Below, piece after piece: positions 51,975 through 63,887 of a stretch of 64,000 nucleotides of DNA. The notes below the pieces were generated by a model. That model made no database searches. It was given only the letters and a program-made list of their open reading frames with translations, and was not told the origin of the DNA. Numbering within the stretch: position 1 is the stretch's first letter; each line of letters begins with the position of its first letter. Source of the DNA: Erinaceus europaeus (taxonomy: Eukaryota > Chordata > Mammalia > Eulipotyphla > Erinaceidae). A program made the position numbers and the translations under genes. Location of the stretch: positions 55,895,451 through 55,959,450 of the forward strand of contig NC_080164.1 of NCBI RefSeq assembly GCF_950295315.1, written 5' to 3'.

Positions 51975-53610
51975 TTGACTAGATCTTGGGAAAGTGATGG
52001 GCTTAAATCTCTACTACAAGTATAACCACCAAACCACTTACCTCACCAAAAAACATATTAGTTATTATTTAAAGTCTGGTATAGAAAGATCTTAGATCTC
52101 TTCTCCCTCCCTGCTTTTCTCACTTCTATACCACAAGTCCCTTTGAAGTGGTTTTCTCACTTGGGAGATTGAAAATGAAGGCAGGAACTTCTTGGCTCTA
52201 TAGCAAGTCTTTGTAGGGTTGCCCAGAGCCCTGGGGCAGCCTCGTTAGGGCTGCCTTCCTAGAGTCTATAGAGTCTGTTTCACAAATGCCCTGAGTATGT
52301 GCAACTTTCGCTTGCCTGTTCAAATGCTTTCTAACAATTGTAGAATCTTCAGTGGTCTTGCAGTGTCAAAGGATATTCATGTCTTTCTTTCCCCCTATCT
52401 TCTCTCCCTTCTCCTTGGTTCCCTCACCCCGTATCCTTCCCAGGAAGTTCCTTCTGTTTTCTCTTCCCATCTTCTCCTCCTCATCCCCAAAGAGTCCTCC
52501 AAGAACTTATTCACAATGGTCTCAGTTTAGTGCCTTGCAAAGAAAATTCTGTCCCTCTGCACCTTTCAAGAAAACAATCAGCCCAAAAAGTTTAGGGGAA
52601 AAATTCATTATCTTTAATGGGATTTTGTTAACAGTCCCAGTCAATAGGGACCAGAGTTCCCAGGAAATCTAAATTAATAAATGACCTACCAAGGGTTGGG
52701 TGGGTGGGTGGGTGGTGGTGGGGGTTGGAAAAGCCAACCAGAGAAAGAATTTCTTTTTGAGCTTTGCAATGACAAGAATCTTAAACAGAAAACCCAAAAT
52801 GCGAGCTAACTAGGAAGAAGAAGAAGAAAGGGATTTAAAGCAACCCAGAGAACCCCAGGACTGTTTGGAATCCATTTTGAGCAAAGTGGAAATATTTGGA
52901 TGAGTGAAGCGGCTGCTCTCTTTTAATTGGCATCTGGTTGATTGGGGACTGCCATCTACGACCATGAGAGGGTTGTCAGGAAAATCAGTGTAGAGAACAT
53001 TTCACTAACAAATTCCTAATTTCATCTGCGCCAGCCACAAAACTTATTGTGCTCATTTTGGCTCTTGAACGAAAGAGCAACTGGCGGGTACCTCTGGGGT
53101 CTTGGAAGAAGATTTAGAGAGGTTTGTTAGTCTATTAGAAAGCAGAGAGAGCGGTTCTTCCCTTCAGCTGTAAACTCTAGAGAAGTCTATTAGAAGCTCT
53201 CCATGTAGAGCTCGAATGTCCTTCCCCTTTGATTCAATCACCCTGAGTCATTAGGCTGGTTGAATACCACTTTAGACTGTGTACTATAAATAATTAAAAT
53301 GTAGAAACATGTACGGTCACCTGATTTAGTCCCAAGAGGAAGTGCTAATGCAGAGGATGTATGACTGTGCTGAGTTTCTTGTGAATGGCCAGGATTTTAA
53401 ACTACATCTCCGACTCTAGCCCAGTGCGTGGAGCAATAGCCCTGCAATTCAAGCTAGCACCATCCTGGCATTTGTTGCACTTCACAAACTCCACTGAGTG
53501 AATCCTAAAGTCAGAACCTACTCCTCTAGGACAGCTTTCCCTCTTGGTGGCACATTTAAGACTATCTCCAATCTTCAAGCCACTGAGTATGGTAGATGAT
53601 ATTCTCTACA
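51975..53610. other. Single-copy region with G-rich tract
   Basis: No repeat family recognised over 1.6 kb. Contains a GGGT run at 52693-52726. Short frames at 52297-52672 lack motifs. Confidence 0.4.
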
Positions 53611-53615
53611 AAGGG

Positions 53616-54250
53616 CCATGTGCTTGTTTCCTGGGGCTATTTTGACAAATTACCACAAACCTGGTAACTTCAAGGTACATAAATGTATTTTCTCATTGTT
53701 GTGGAGGCCCGAGCTTCAAAAGCCAGATGTCTGGAGAGCTATGCTTCTTTCAAAGCTTGGGGTGGGTTTGGGGGTGGGAAGTGTTTGGGGGGAAGTAGTG
53801 GTGGTGGTGGTGGTAGTGGACCTTCCTTGCCTCCTCCAGCTCCTGATGGTTCCTGGTGTTCCTTGACTTAGGTCAGTATGATTACAGTCTCTTGCCTCTG
53901 TCCTTAAGTAGTTTTCTTTGTTGTTATTGTTGTTGTTATTATTATTATTTTAACCAGAGCACTAAACCAGCTCTGGTTTATAGTGGTATGGGGGATTGAA
54001 ACTGGGACTTCAGAGTCTCAGGCATGACAGTCTCTTTGCATAACCATTATGCTATCTACCCCAACCCTAAGTAGTCTTCTTTTTATGTCTGCCTTGTCAC
54101 TGTCTTTTCTCCCACCCCACTCCCTAATTGATACTAGTCATTGGATGTAGGATCTATTATTCTCCAGTCTGACCTTATTCTAATTATATCTTCACAGACC
54201 CTATTTCCAAATAAGGTCACATTCTGAAGTTCTGGGTATAAATGAATCTT
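53616..54250 (+). mobile_element. Ancient MER/MLT-type fossil, split by SINE-C
   Basis: 'gtttcctggggctattttgacaaattaccacaaacctgg', 'cttccttgcctcctccagctcctgatggttcctggtgttccttgac', and later 'gaccctatttccaaataaggtcacattctgaagttctggg' are hallmarks of an abundant eutherian repeat. Exact family not assigned. Confidence 0.6.
53919..54067 (-). repeat. SINE-C
   Basis: 'ttaaccagagcactaaaccagctctggtttatagtggtatgggggattgaaactggg', flanked by TAAGTAGTTTTCTTT and TAAGTAGTCTTCTTT. Confidence 0.88.
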
Positions 54251-54734
54251 GTTTGTTAATCCTTCAACCCAGTGTAGATCATAACGATCTTTCTTATTCC
54301 ACACGTGCTTCCAGAATCTTGCCACTCTTCTACTAAAAGGGGAAGTCTCTGCCCTCTTTATTTGACCTGAGTAGGTCTTTGTGACAGCTTCAACTAACAG
54401 AGTATGACAGATGTGAAGCTGCATGACTTCTGAGGTGAAGTCATAAAAGATATGTAGTCTCTACCTGCCCCTCTCTTTCATAATACTTGCCCTTAAAATA
54501 TACCCATCAGGCTTTGAGGAAGCCCAAACACATGGAGGGAGCTATGAGGAGAGAAACTGAAGGCTCCCACCCCTTAAACCTAAGTTCCAGCTGTGTGAGT
54601 GAGACATTCAGCCTTCAGTCAGCTAGCCACCAGATACTTTGTGGATCATAGATGAATCTTCCCTACTGAGCCTTACTCAAATTGCATATTTATAAACACA
54701 ACAAATGATTGCTGTCTTGTCACTATAATTTGGG
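54251..54734 (+). other. Probable MaLR/MLT-like relic
   Basis: 'gtgaagctgcatgacttctgagg', 'tttgaggaagcccaaacacatggagggag' and 'gtgtgagtgagacattcagccttcag' follow the order of an ancient eutherian LTR fossil. Diverged; family uncertain. Confidence 0.45.
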
Positions 54735-54746
54735 GTGGGTTTTTAA

Positions 54747-55430
54747 AAATTTTTATTTCTAAAAAGGAAACACTGACAAAACCATAGGATAAAAGGGGTA
54801 CAACTCCACACAATTCCCCCCACCAGAACTCCGTATCCCATCCCCTCCCCTGATAGCTTTCCTTTTTAAAAAAAATTTTATTCCCTTTTGTTGCCCTTGT
54901 TGTTTTATTGTTGTAGTTATTATTGTTGTTGTTACTGATGTTGTTGTTGTTGGATAGGACAGAGAGAAATGGAGAGAGGAGGGAAAGACAGAGAAGGGGA
55001 GAGAAAGATACACACCTGCAGACCTACTTCACTGCCTGTGAAGCAACTCCCCTGCAGGCGGGGAGCCAGGAGCTCGAACTGGGATCCTTGTGCTTTGCGC
55101 CACATGCGCTTAACCCAGCTTTCCTTTTTTTAAAAAATTTTTTTTTAAACCCTCTGGAACTATGGGCCCAGGGTATGGGGTGCAGAAGGTGGAAGGTCTG
55201 GCTTCTGTAATTGCTTCCCCACTGAACATGGGCATCGATAGGTCGATCCATACTCCCATCCTGTCTTCTGGGGAAGCCGGGCTTCAGGACACATTGGTGG
55301 TCTGCCCAGGGAGGTCCGGTTGGCATCATGGTAGCATTTGGAACGTGGTGGCTGAAAAAAGAGTTAACATATAAAGCCAAACAAATTGTTGACTAATCAT
55401 GAACCTAAAGGCTGGGATATTGCAGATTGG
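54747..55430 (-). repeat. R-repeat, interrupted by SINE-A
   Basis: Antisense: 'aaaggaaacactgacaaaaccataggataaaaggggtacaactccac', then after the SINE 'ccctctggaactatgggcccagg', 'cactgaacatgggcatcgataggtcgatccatactccc', 'ggttggcatcatggtagcatttgg'. The short GTGGKTTTTTAA motif is on both sides. Confidence 0.82.
54878..55116 (-). repeat. SINE-A
   Basis: Antisense copy within the R-repeat; AGCTTTCCTTTTT is duplicated on both sides (about 54855-54867 and 55118-55130). Confidence 0.88.
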
Positions 55431-55613
55431 AGTGGTTTTTAATGCAGCAAATAGGGACCAGAAAAATGGAGCCTAGTACCTTCAGAGCACTATAACTCCA
55501 TTCATTCCTTTGTCCTCTCTCTCTCTATTGATGAGTGAGCCCACAGATCTCTTCTTGCCCCCACCCAGTTCAGCACCTAATTAATTCACCCTGGATTGCA
55601 TTTGTAGAATCTT

Positions 55614-55757
55614 TTTTTTTTTTTTTTACACCAGGGCACTGCTCAGCTCTGGTTTATGGTGGTGCGGGGTGGGGGGTGGGATGATTGAACCTGGGATTTA
55701 GGAGCCTCAGGTATGAGAGTCTGTTTGCATAACCATTATGGTGTCTCCCCCACCTGC
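55614..55757 (-). repeat. SINE-C
   Basis: Poly(T), 'acaccagggcactgctcagctctggtttatggtggtgcgggg', 'gcataaccattatggtgtctccc'. Approximate TAGAATCTT repeat on both sides. Confidence 0.82.
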
Positions 55758-55773
55758 ATTCTTTAGAATCTTA

Positions 55774-58700
55774 ACTGGCCTGTAGACTTTGGTTCAACCT
55801 TCCTACCCCTTCCTCCCTCATGCTGTTATTTCTCTAGTGCATCCCATTTCTCACTACCGGTTCAGAATTCATTGATAGCTCTTTGTTATTTACTTACTTT
55901 CCTCACATTCCTTAACTGAGGAAATCTTTCATCTGAGCTTAATTTTCCTTTCTGCCTTATCATGCACTCTTTACATAAGGATTCTGTGCTTTCAACAACC
56001 TGACCTGTTCACTATTCTAAACACACCTTGAGCTTGCTCTTCTGCCTTGGTAACTTGGTTTATCTTTTCAACATTTAATGTTTTTGAGCATCTTTTTATG
56101 CTAAGCAACCTGTAGTATATGAGTAATACTGGAACACTGCCCCTCGCTATCTGCTCATTTTGTTTAGTTGAAATTCTGCCTGTTTTCCAAATCTCATCTT
56201 CCCAGATCTTTTGGACAAAAGTGATCTTTGCTTTCTTTTGAACTCTTATTGCATTTTCAGTCAAGCCCAATGATCACACCAGTCTTTCCCAAGTCTCTTT
56301 GTCATTGTGCATATTGTATAGTTTTCCTTTATGATTCCAACTGGCTGACTCCTACCAATCCTCATACCTCAGCCCAAATATTATTTTCACTTGAGACAAT
56401 TTCTGCCATCTGCTTGGTTTGGCTTAGTTATACCAATATATGATTAACTTAGACCAAAAATGAATTGTATATCCATCTCTGAGGTCCAGTGAGGGCAGGG
56501 TCTTTTACCCTGGTGTCCTATATACTCATTCCAAAGAATTACTTAATGTTGGACATGAATGACTCAGAAGATCTCAAAGCCCCTTTAACCTGATTGAATA
56601 TAGAAAAAAAAAATAGAAATGAGGCTTGTGATTGTATTTCAGTTTCCTTGAGTTAATTTTTGAGTTCAGTTCCAGGTAAGGTAAGTCTATATACAACTCT
56701 TTGTTGGTCCATAAGCAAATTTTGATGGAGGAGGAACAATTTTACCAAAAGACATTATTTTTTTAGTATTTATCTAATTGTCCTTTGTTCTTTTTATAAA
56801 AGTCATATTTCTCCAAAAGCATTATATGTTTTTCAAACATAGGAACTATATATCCTATTTATTTTGCTTCTCCTACAGCCCCTATTTTGTATGTGAAAGA
56901 TCCAAGTCCCTCAGTATTCAGCAGATTTTTTGGGGGGGTATATATAACTCACCCCACCCCACCCCACACATTGTTGCCACTTTTTGATGAAAATCACTGC
57001 TTTTGTGCATAGCAGTCTAGAAAGTTGCTTCAGGGCCTTGAATGTATAACAAAGCCCTTAGATTTGTTGGACAGTTGGAAGAAGTGAATTCTAAAGAGAA
57101 TTGCATTCTGGGAAGAATTCCCCATCTCCTATTCTTTAACTTGTGTTTCCTTTCGGGAATAGGATTGTGAGCTCTGAGTTTCCTGGGATGTCATTATACA
57201 TCCTGAGGTTTAATCATCCAAGACTTGCCCCCCACCCCTAAAGTGTCCCTGGATACTATGAAGACATTACTGTGGCGAGAGGTAGGTGCTTAGAAAAATT
57301 CGAGTTAGACGACCTCTCTTAGGCTATAGTATTAAATCTCAGACTCTTGAGAACATTTGCTGAGGGAATCCATCATCCTTTTATTTTGTATTTCCTGGGT
57401 CTTACTCAATATTATGACTCGAGGGGAAAAATACCATGACTAGTACTTGAAATGCTGGCACCTATAGTATCTTGAGTTAATGTTAGCAGCTTTATCCAGG
57501 AACAATTCTGCCGTGAAATACTCAGCTGTAAAAGAAATGAGACTACTGAGAAGGATTCTTTTGAGTGTCTCTGGCATGCAGAGAGGCGATGGGGATCTGT
57601 GTGTGTACGTGTGGGAAAGTAAGGGGGGATGATAAATAGTGTGCTACCTTTCCTTTAAGAGCATGTCCTTTTATTCCTGACACTTAAAAAGACACTGTCA
57701 AAAAGATGTTTTACTGATTTGACTTTCTTGCAGGAGAACGTGCAATAGTTACCTAGTAAGTGGTTTTATAGGGAGTCTCACCTACACGTTATAATAAACT
57801 GAGCCCAAAGATAACATATCTTTTGTGCTTTTACACTGCTTGGATGATAACTGTGAAAAATTATCTAGTGGAGGTTAGCAAACTGTACCTGTGGTCTTTT
57901 TCTCATGACCTCTGTATGATAAAGTTTACTATCTTGGAGCATGATGCATTGTCAAATAATAGGTTTGCTTGTCTGGCCAACAAGAAGTAATTGAGGAGTG
58001 TTATAGTTTTACAATCCATGTTTCAATGACTCTGATGCTTTTGAGTTGTTAGACCTGAACAAAATGGGTCAATGTTGAAAGAATAAATTTTTTTCTCTCC
58101 CCTCCTCCACCTCCCACCTTCTTTATGGAGGTGTTTTGAAAGGGAGGGCTGGGATGTGGGCCTTGACTGTGATGATTCTCTGCTTAGGCATCCTGGTTTT
58201 CAGTTTGGGACTTGAGGTGGGAGATAGCTTTTTTAGTCTTCGTTTAATGACTGTTAGCAATTTATATTTGATAACAACTACCTACTGAGTACACTTGTGT
58301 TCTTTCTGTCCTTAAAAAGAAAATAGGGTCACAAGCTTATTTTGTTTTAAAGATTCTTTGGGTCTTCAATCTATGAGGAATGACTTTCCCTGTACATTTT
58401 TAAGACTTGTTGGAAGCAGATCACAGTTTTAGTGACTTGGATGAGCTAGGATAGGTATTACATTAAAGTTGTTTGGTTTTACTACTTTCCACTTTTTAGG
58501 GGAGGGTGCTTGGTCTCAGATTTTGGAAAGTGTATTCTGTATAATACTAGTTCTATAAAAACACTTAGCAGTAAAGTGAGTTTAGGAAATAACACACTTA
58601 ATCTCAGTCCTTATTGTAGTGTCTTGTGATGAACATGAACATATTGAAAGCTGGAAGAAGCTCAATAGAAAGATTATACTTGGTCTTTCCAAAAAATGAT

Positions 58701-58808
58701 CACAGGTGTCCACTCCACCTTTAGTATTCTACAGTGTGTTGCACAGTATACTTAGAAAAACTGATGTTTTGATAATTTATAAATACAGCCATTGCTATTA
58801 TTATACAA
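55774..58808. other. Longest single-copy stretch, no gene recognised
   Basis: About 3 kb free of the window's repeat families; AT-rich. No frame longer than about 92 codons and none with motifs. No splice-site-bounded frame is convincing by eye. Confidence 0.4.
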
Positions 58809-58935
58809 GCAGTCCGGGAGTGGTGCAGTGGATAAAGCATTGGACTTTCAGTCATAAAGTACCAAGTTTAATTCTCATAACATGGTTTTCTCTCTCTGCT
58901 TATAGTAAATCAATCAATCAGTCTTAAAAAGAAAA
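58809..58935 (+). repeat. SINE-B
   Basis: 'cagtccgggagtggtgcagtggataaagcattggactttcagtcataaagtacc', tail (ATCA)n and AAAA. Truncated body. Confidence 0.75.
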
Positions 58936-59025
58936 AGGAAACTATGGAGACACCAATCATTGCTTAGCAACTTCCTTCCAATCAACATGTTCACATAGTC
59001 ACTTACTTGCTTTGTAAATTGATAT

Positions 59026-59219
59026 TATTTTTAAAAATAGTTTATTTATTTACTATTAAGACAGAGAAATTGAGAGGGAAGGAGGAGATAGAGGGAGAGA
59101 TACTTGCAGCACTGTTTCAAAACTTGTGAAATTTCCTCCTGAAGGTAGAAATAGTGACTTGAGCCCTGGTCCTTTCACACTGTACTATGTGCACTTTACA
59201 AGGTATGCCACCACCCAGC
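59026..59219 (-). repeat. SINE-A2
   Basis: 'atagtttatttatttactattaagacagagaaattgagaggg', 'gagccctggtcctttcacactgtactatgtgcac', 'aaggtatgccaccacccagcc'. Confidence 0.75.
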
Positions 59220-59225
59220 CAGATA

Positions 59226-60140
59226 TTTTTAATTTATTTATATATGTTTTTAATTCATTTTTATTTAAGAAAGGATAAATTAACAAAACCATAGGGTAGA
59301 AGGGGTACAACTCCACACAATTCCCACCACTCAATCTCCATATCCCATCCCCTCCCCTGATAGCTTTCCCATTCTCTGTCCCTCTGGGAGCATGGACCCA
59401 GAGTCATTGTGGTTTGCAGAAGGTGGAAGGTCTGGCTTCTGTAATTGCTTCCCCGCTGAACATGGGCGTTGACTGGTCAGTCCATACTCCCAGTCTGCCT
59501 CTCTCTTTCCCTAGTAGGGTGAGTCTCTGGGGAAGCAGAGCTCCAGGACACATTGGTGGGGTCTTCAATCCAGGGAAGCCTGGCCGGCATCCTGATGGCA
59601 TCTGGAACCTGGTGGCTGAAAAGAGAGTTAACATACAAAGCCAAACAAATTGTTGAGCAATCATGGACCCAAAGCTTGGAATAGTGGAGGGGAAGTGTTG
59701 GGGGGGTGTTACTCACTGCAAACTCTAGTGTACTTCTGCTTACAGGTATATATTTTGCACTTGTTTATGGATACATGTGAACATATGCTCTCTCTCACAG
59801 AATCTAGGTTTTGGGACTTTGTTAGAAAGTGATCCACCTGGGATGGAATTAGAGAATGTTATGAAAGGAAAGGTCTCACCCGAGTAATGAAGCTGAAGGG
59901 TTGTCATTCCACACGTGAAGTCTCTGGACACAGTCTGAGCTGAAGCATGTTGAGGTGGCAATTGTTGCATTGATTAGGTTGTGATCGGCAGATGCAGTAT
60001 TATTTGATATGGATTGGGAGAGACATGTGGGAAAGTGGGCCCTATCCAATGGTTCCAGGACTGGGGGAAATATAGGCTCTCTAGTGGAGATGTGAGGTTC
60101 CTGCTGTCTTAGGGTTCAAAAAGACAATGGATAGTTAATG
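59226..60140 (-). repeat. R-repeat with a different 5' region
   Basis: From the T-rich tail at left through CCTCTGGGAGCATGGACCCAG and 'caggacacattggtggggtc' to about 59690 it is a close R-repeat. From there to about 60140 the sequence ('ggttccaggactgggggaaatataggctc', 'gatgtgaggttcctgctgtcttagggttc') is not the 5' part seen at 45324-46110. Either a subfamily difference or two adjacent elements. Confidence 0.65.
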
Positions 60141-60147
60141 TTAGGGG

Positions 60148-60204
60148 ATTCCTAGTGTAGGCAGCGAGACCCATGATAACTCTGGAGGCAAAAAAGCAAA
60201 ACAA
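60148..60204 (+). repeat. SINE-A distal-module scrap
   Basis: 'ggggattcctagtgtaggcagcgagacccatgataactctggaggcaaaa' equals the end module of long SINE-A copies. Confidence 0.6.
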
Positions 60205-60988
60205 ACAAACAAACTATATGATATTTGGAGAAAGGTAAAAGAATGGAGACAATAAAAATATCAGTAGTTGCCAGGGGTTGGAGGTGGGAAAAGAATGAAC
60301 AGGAGGGGGTTGGGCGGTGGCACAGTGGGTTGGGCGCATGTGGTGCAAAGTGCAGGGACTGGCGTAGGGATCCCAGTTCGAACCCCCTACTCCCCACCTG
60401 CAGGGGAGTCACTTCACAGGCAGTGGAGCAGGTCTGCAGGTGTCTGTCTTTCTCTCCCCCTCTCTGTCTTCCCCTCCTCTCTCCATTTCTCTCTGTCCTA
60501 TCCAACAATGAACAACATCAACAATGGTAATGATAATAACCACAACGAGGCTACAACAACAAGGGCAACAAAAAGGGGGAAAAGATAGCCTCCAGGACCG
60601 GTGGATTCATGGTGCAGGCACTGAGCCCAGCAATAACCCTGGAGGAAAAAAAATAAAAGAATGAACAGGAAATAACACTGAGGATTTTAGGATAGTGCAA
60701 ATACTTTGATATTATAATGGTGGATATATTTTATTATCTAGATGCCTAAACCTACAACATGTATAAAACCAAAAATTAACCCTGATATAGAAAACATGGA
60801 CTTTAGGAAATTATGATACATCAGGGTAGGTTCATCAATTCTAACAAATATATCCCTCTGGAAGTGGATGTTGATAATTGCAGAGGGTTTACATGTGTGT
60901 GGGTGTAGGTATGAGGGAAATCTATCTTCCCCTTGATTTTTCTGTGAACCCAAAATTGTTCTTTAAAAAAAAGTCTTTAAAAATGCAA
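60205..60988 (+). mobile_element. Ancient L1M-like 3' end, interrupted by SINE-A
   Basis: 'agtagttgccaggggttggaggtggg' before the SINE. After it come 'tacaacatgtataaaaccaaaaattaaccctgatatag', 'gatacatcagggtaggttcatcaattctaacaaatatatccctctgg', 'ttttctgtgaacccaaaattgttc'. Matches the typical L1M 3' UTR layout. Confidence 0.75.
60305..60654 (+). repeat. SINE-A, long form
   Basis: Full sense copy with distal module; perfect 16-bp duplication AAAAGAATGAACAGGA (60289-60304 and 60655-60670). Confidence 0.95.
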
Positions 60989-60991
60989 TCA

Positions 60992-61360
60992 CTACTCAGC
61001 TATGAAAAATGGTGACTTTACCGTTTTCAGCCGATCTTGGATGGACATTGAAAAATTCATGTTAAGTGAAATAAGTCAGAAACAGAAGGATGAGTATGGG
61101 ATGATCTCACTCTCAGGCAGAAGTTGAAAGCCAAGATCAGAAGAGAAAACACAAGTAGAACTTGAACTGGAATTGGTGTATTGCACCAAAGTAAAAGAAT
61201 CTGGGGTGGGTCGGGGGGAGAATACAGGTCCAAGAAGGATGACAGAGGACCTAGTGGGGGTTGTATTGTTATATGGAAAACTGAGGAATGTTATGCATGA
61301 ACAAACTATTGTATTTACTGTCAAATGTAAAACATTAATTCCCCAATAAAGAATTAAAAA
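60992..61360 (+). mobile_element. L1: L1 3' end (5'-truncated)
   Basis: Begins TACTCAGCTATGAAAAATGG (ORF2 C-terminus) and runs to CCCCAATAAAG plus an A-rich tail. Flanked by AAATGCAATCA (60981-60991) and AAATTCAATCA (61361-61371). Confidence 0.92.
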
Positions 61361-61409
61361 AAATTCAATCAGGGACCCATCAGGGTTTAAGGGGAGAATC
61401 CACTCTAGA

Positions 61410-61500
61410 AGGCAAGAGTATTGGCCCAGGAAGGTGACTCAGTGTTAAGAGTATATGTCTTGTGTATGTGTAGCCCTGCAAAAACATAAAAATAAGAAAT
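61410..61500 (+). repeat. Possible SINE-E relic
   Basis: 'ggcccaggaaggtgactcagtgttaagagtatatgtc' followed by an A-rich tail. Weak similarity only. Confidence 0.3.
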
Positions 61501-62015
61501 ACAAAAACAAATAGAATAGCATAAATGGTGGAATAGTACTAGATATCACATATATACATTTAGGTGATTAGCCAAATTGAAAATAAGAGTCTGGAGTCAA
61601 AAGGGAGCCGTGGTCCTTCTCTAGTGTACTGACTACTAACTGCATCTTGTACCCTAATGGTGGCATCCTCCCTGGCTGTGTGTGTATAAAGTTTAAGGAA
61701 TCCTATCACTACTTTGGAATACCTCTAAGATTTAGTTCAAAGGGAAGGCAACTATTAGTCCAGCATATAGTGACAGTAACAAGGTTCCAGGGAGCATGAC
61801 TCAATAGCCAATAGGTAAACAATCATAGTGGCTTGAGCAGTGGCCCAAGAAAGTATAAAGATAGGTCTTAGAGATGAGCAGTGGCAAGTGAGAGCCAGAA
61901 AAGAGTATGGCATGTGGGAAGCAGATAGCATTAAACTGGAAGTGTTATGGTCATTAGTCCCCTTCCTCCCCTTTTCAGAAGATAATACTGAAAAATTTGA
62001 AAGCAGGTATTGAAT
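61501..62015. other. Single-copy stretch left of an LTR
   Basis: No repeat recognised. A 139-codon frame on the - strand (61755-62174) runs into the LTR and has no recognisable motif. Confidence 0.4.
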
Positions 62016-62021
62016 AACAGA

Positions 62022-62529
62022 TGCTGGGGTAGCTTCGCAGGAGAGAGACCAGGAACTTGTGGCAGCATGGTAATACAATTCTTTATTCATGCGGCAGCTC
62101 CAGAGTTGGATGTGAGCACAGCAGTTTAAGCCACGTGGCACCAAACTGCTATGGCTGCCTCCCGCTCTGCACACCAGCCCTTCTCCAGGTTGGGAGCCTT
62201 TCTCCAGGTCTGGACGCAGGAGAGAAAAAAGAGAAAAACCAGGAACAGAAGTGGGCTTTATAGGGTAAAACCAGAAGTGACAAGTCGGAACGGAGATGGC
62301 TGGGAAAGGGGGTGGAGAAAAGAAAGAGCAGGAAGGTAGAAAGCTTCCATAGAAATGGTTGCTAGGGTTTTAACTGGCGGGATTAATGTGCCCTGCAGGC
62401 AGGGTGGGTCTCGAGGTAGAAAGAAGATAGATCAAAGGAATGGCTGGGGAATCTTTCAGGCAAAACAATGATTATGTAAATAGGCCATAGTGTCAGCAAT
62501 GGAGGATGGAGCAGGGGGGCCGCCCAACA
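62022..62529 (-). mobile_element. Solo LTR, family LTR-1, long variant
   Basis: 508 bp from TGCTGGGGTAGC to GCCCAACA, flanked by AACAGA (62016-62021 and 62530-62535). Its right two thirds match other LTR-1 copies. An extra block of roughly 130 bp near 62095-62245 is absent from them. TTTATTCATG gives the reverse AATAAA. Confidence 0.88.
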
Positions 62530-62689
62530 AACAGAAATAATCTTTACTGTAGTAATGAGACCTAGTGTTACCCACAGGGTGAAATTCATAAACATCTTTT
62601 CCATTACTCAAGTAATTATATTCTAAGTCAATCCAATTTTACTTTTTCAGACAGAAGAGACCAACATGATGGTGGTTACAGTTGGGACA

Positions 62690-62990
62690 TTATACATGAT
62701 CCCATAGAATGGTTGTTATTAGTGACCGGCTGCTGTGTAACAAATTACCCCAAACATACTAGCTTGAAAGAATAATAAACTTGCATTAACTCACATACTA
62801 GGTCAAGAATTTGGGAGCAGCTTAGTTGTTTAAGCTTGTCTCAAAGTCTCTCCTGGGGTCTAAGTCAAAGGAAATTGATTAAGGCTGCAGTCTTAAGAAG
62901 AAGGCATGACAGGGCAAGAAGATCCAATTCAAACTGGTTTCCTCACAAGACTATGGGAAAAGTCCTTGGCTCCTTGCTGATTGTTGACAG
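62690..62990 (+). mobile_element. Ancient MaLR/MLT-like fossil
   Basis: 'ccggctgctgtgtaacaaattaccccaaacatactagcttgaaag', 'tcaagaatttgggagcagcttagttg', 'caaagtctctcctggggt', 'ctgcagtcttaagaagaaggc' follow a well-known ancient eutherian repeat. Name tentative. Confidence 0.55.
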
Positions 62991-63885
62991 AATTCTTCAG
63001 ATCTTCATATGCATTTTTCTACACATCTGTCTGAATGTTTTCATGATGTGGCAGTTGTCCTCTGCCCTTCTACCCCCACACCCCACCCCTAGAGTAAGCA
63101 ATCTGAGAAAAAACAAAGAAGATGTCACAGTGACAGATTTGGAAGTCACACACAACCACTTCACTATTTCTCTTTATTAGAAGTATGCCAGGGGTCCTAC
63201 CCAAGGGGGAGGGGTACTAGGCTCCACATTTTGAAGAAAGAAGTGTCAAAGAAACTGGACATATTTTAAAACTGCCACTGTGGTGAAGCACTTGTACTTA
63301 ATTCCCTCCAGAGAATGAAGGGTTAATAAGAATGAAGGGTTAATAAGAATCCAAATAAAGACCATGAGAGGGATTTATTTGGAGAAAGGTATGGCTAAAT
63401 TTGCCTGCCCAGAGGTGAAATCTATTGTGAGTCATAGAAATTCTTTTTTATTTATTTTGAAATCAAAAGATGAGCTCCAGACATGACTACTTGTTAAATT
63501 GGATGAAATTAAAAATAACTTCAACACTGGGGAGAAGGGCGGGGGGAGATGATTAGTTCTCAGGATATATTAAATGTCCTCACATGAAAAGGGAGTCAGC
63601 TATTGGGGAAGGCTTCTTTGGAAAACATATGCTGTGTCAAACTCTGCCAGCAGATGCAGAATCTGCTGCTAAAGTTAGCTCTCTGAGAACAGAGCTGGAT
63701 GGGCTGCCATCACAGATGTCTCTGGAACCAGCACCCGAGACAAATATAATTTTTACCGCTGGGAAGCAAGGCCCCACATAAGGGCCTTCTCACCCTAGTG
63801 GAGGGGGTGCAGGGAGATGCCAAGGCAAATTTATGACCCCAAATGCTGAGTTTTCTGTGATTCCTGAGAATAAGGAATGATTAAA
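62991..63885. other. Single-copy stretch, no gene recognised
   Basis: No window repeat families. A short direct duplication 'aatgaagggttaataag' occurs at about 63315-63350. A 65-codon frame at 63584-63781 has no recognisable motif. Confidence 0.4.
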
Positions 63886-63887
63886 AA

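Noticed and set aside
53683..53871. Gly/Val-rich short frames
   Set aside because: They come from a G-rich GTG repeat inside an ancient repeat fossil.
61755..62174. 139-codon - strand frame
   Set aside because: It runs across the boundary of a solo LTR and has no recognisable motif.
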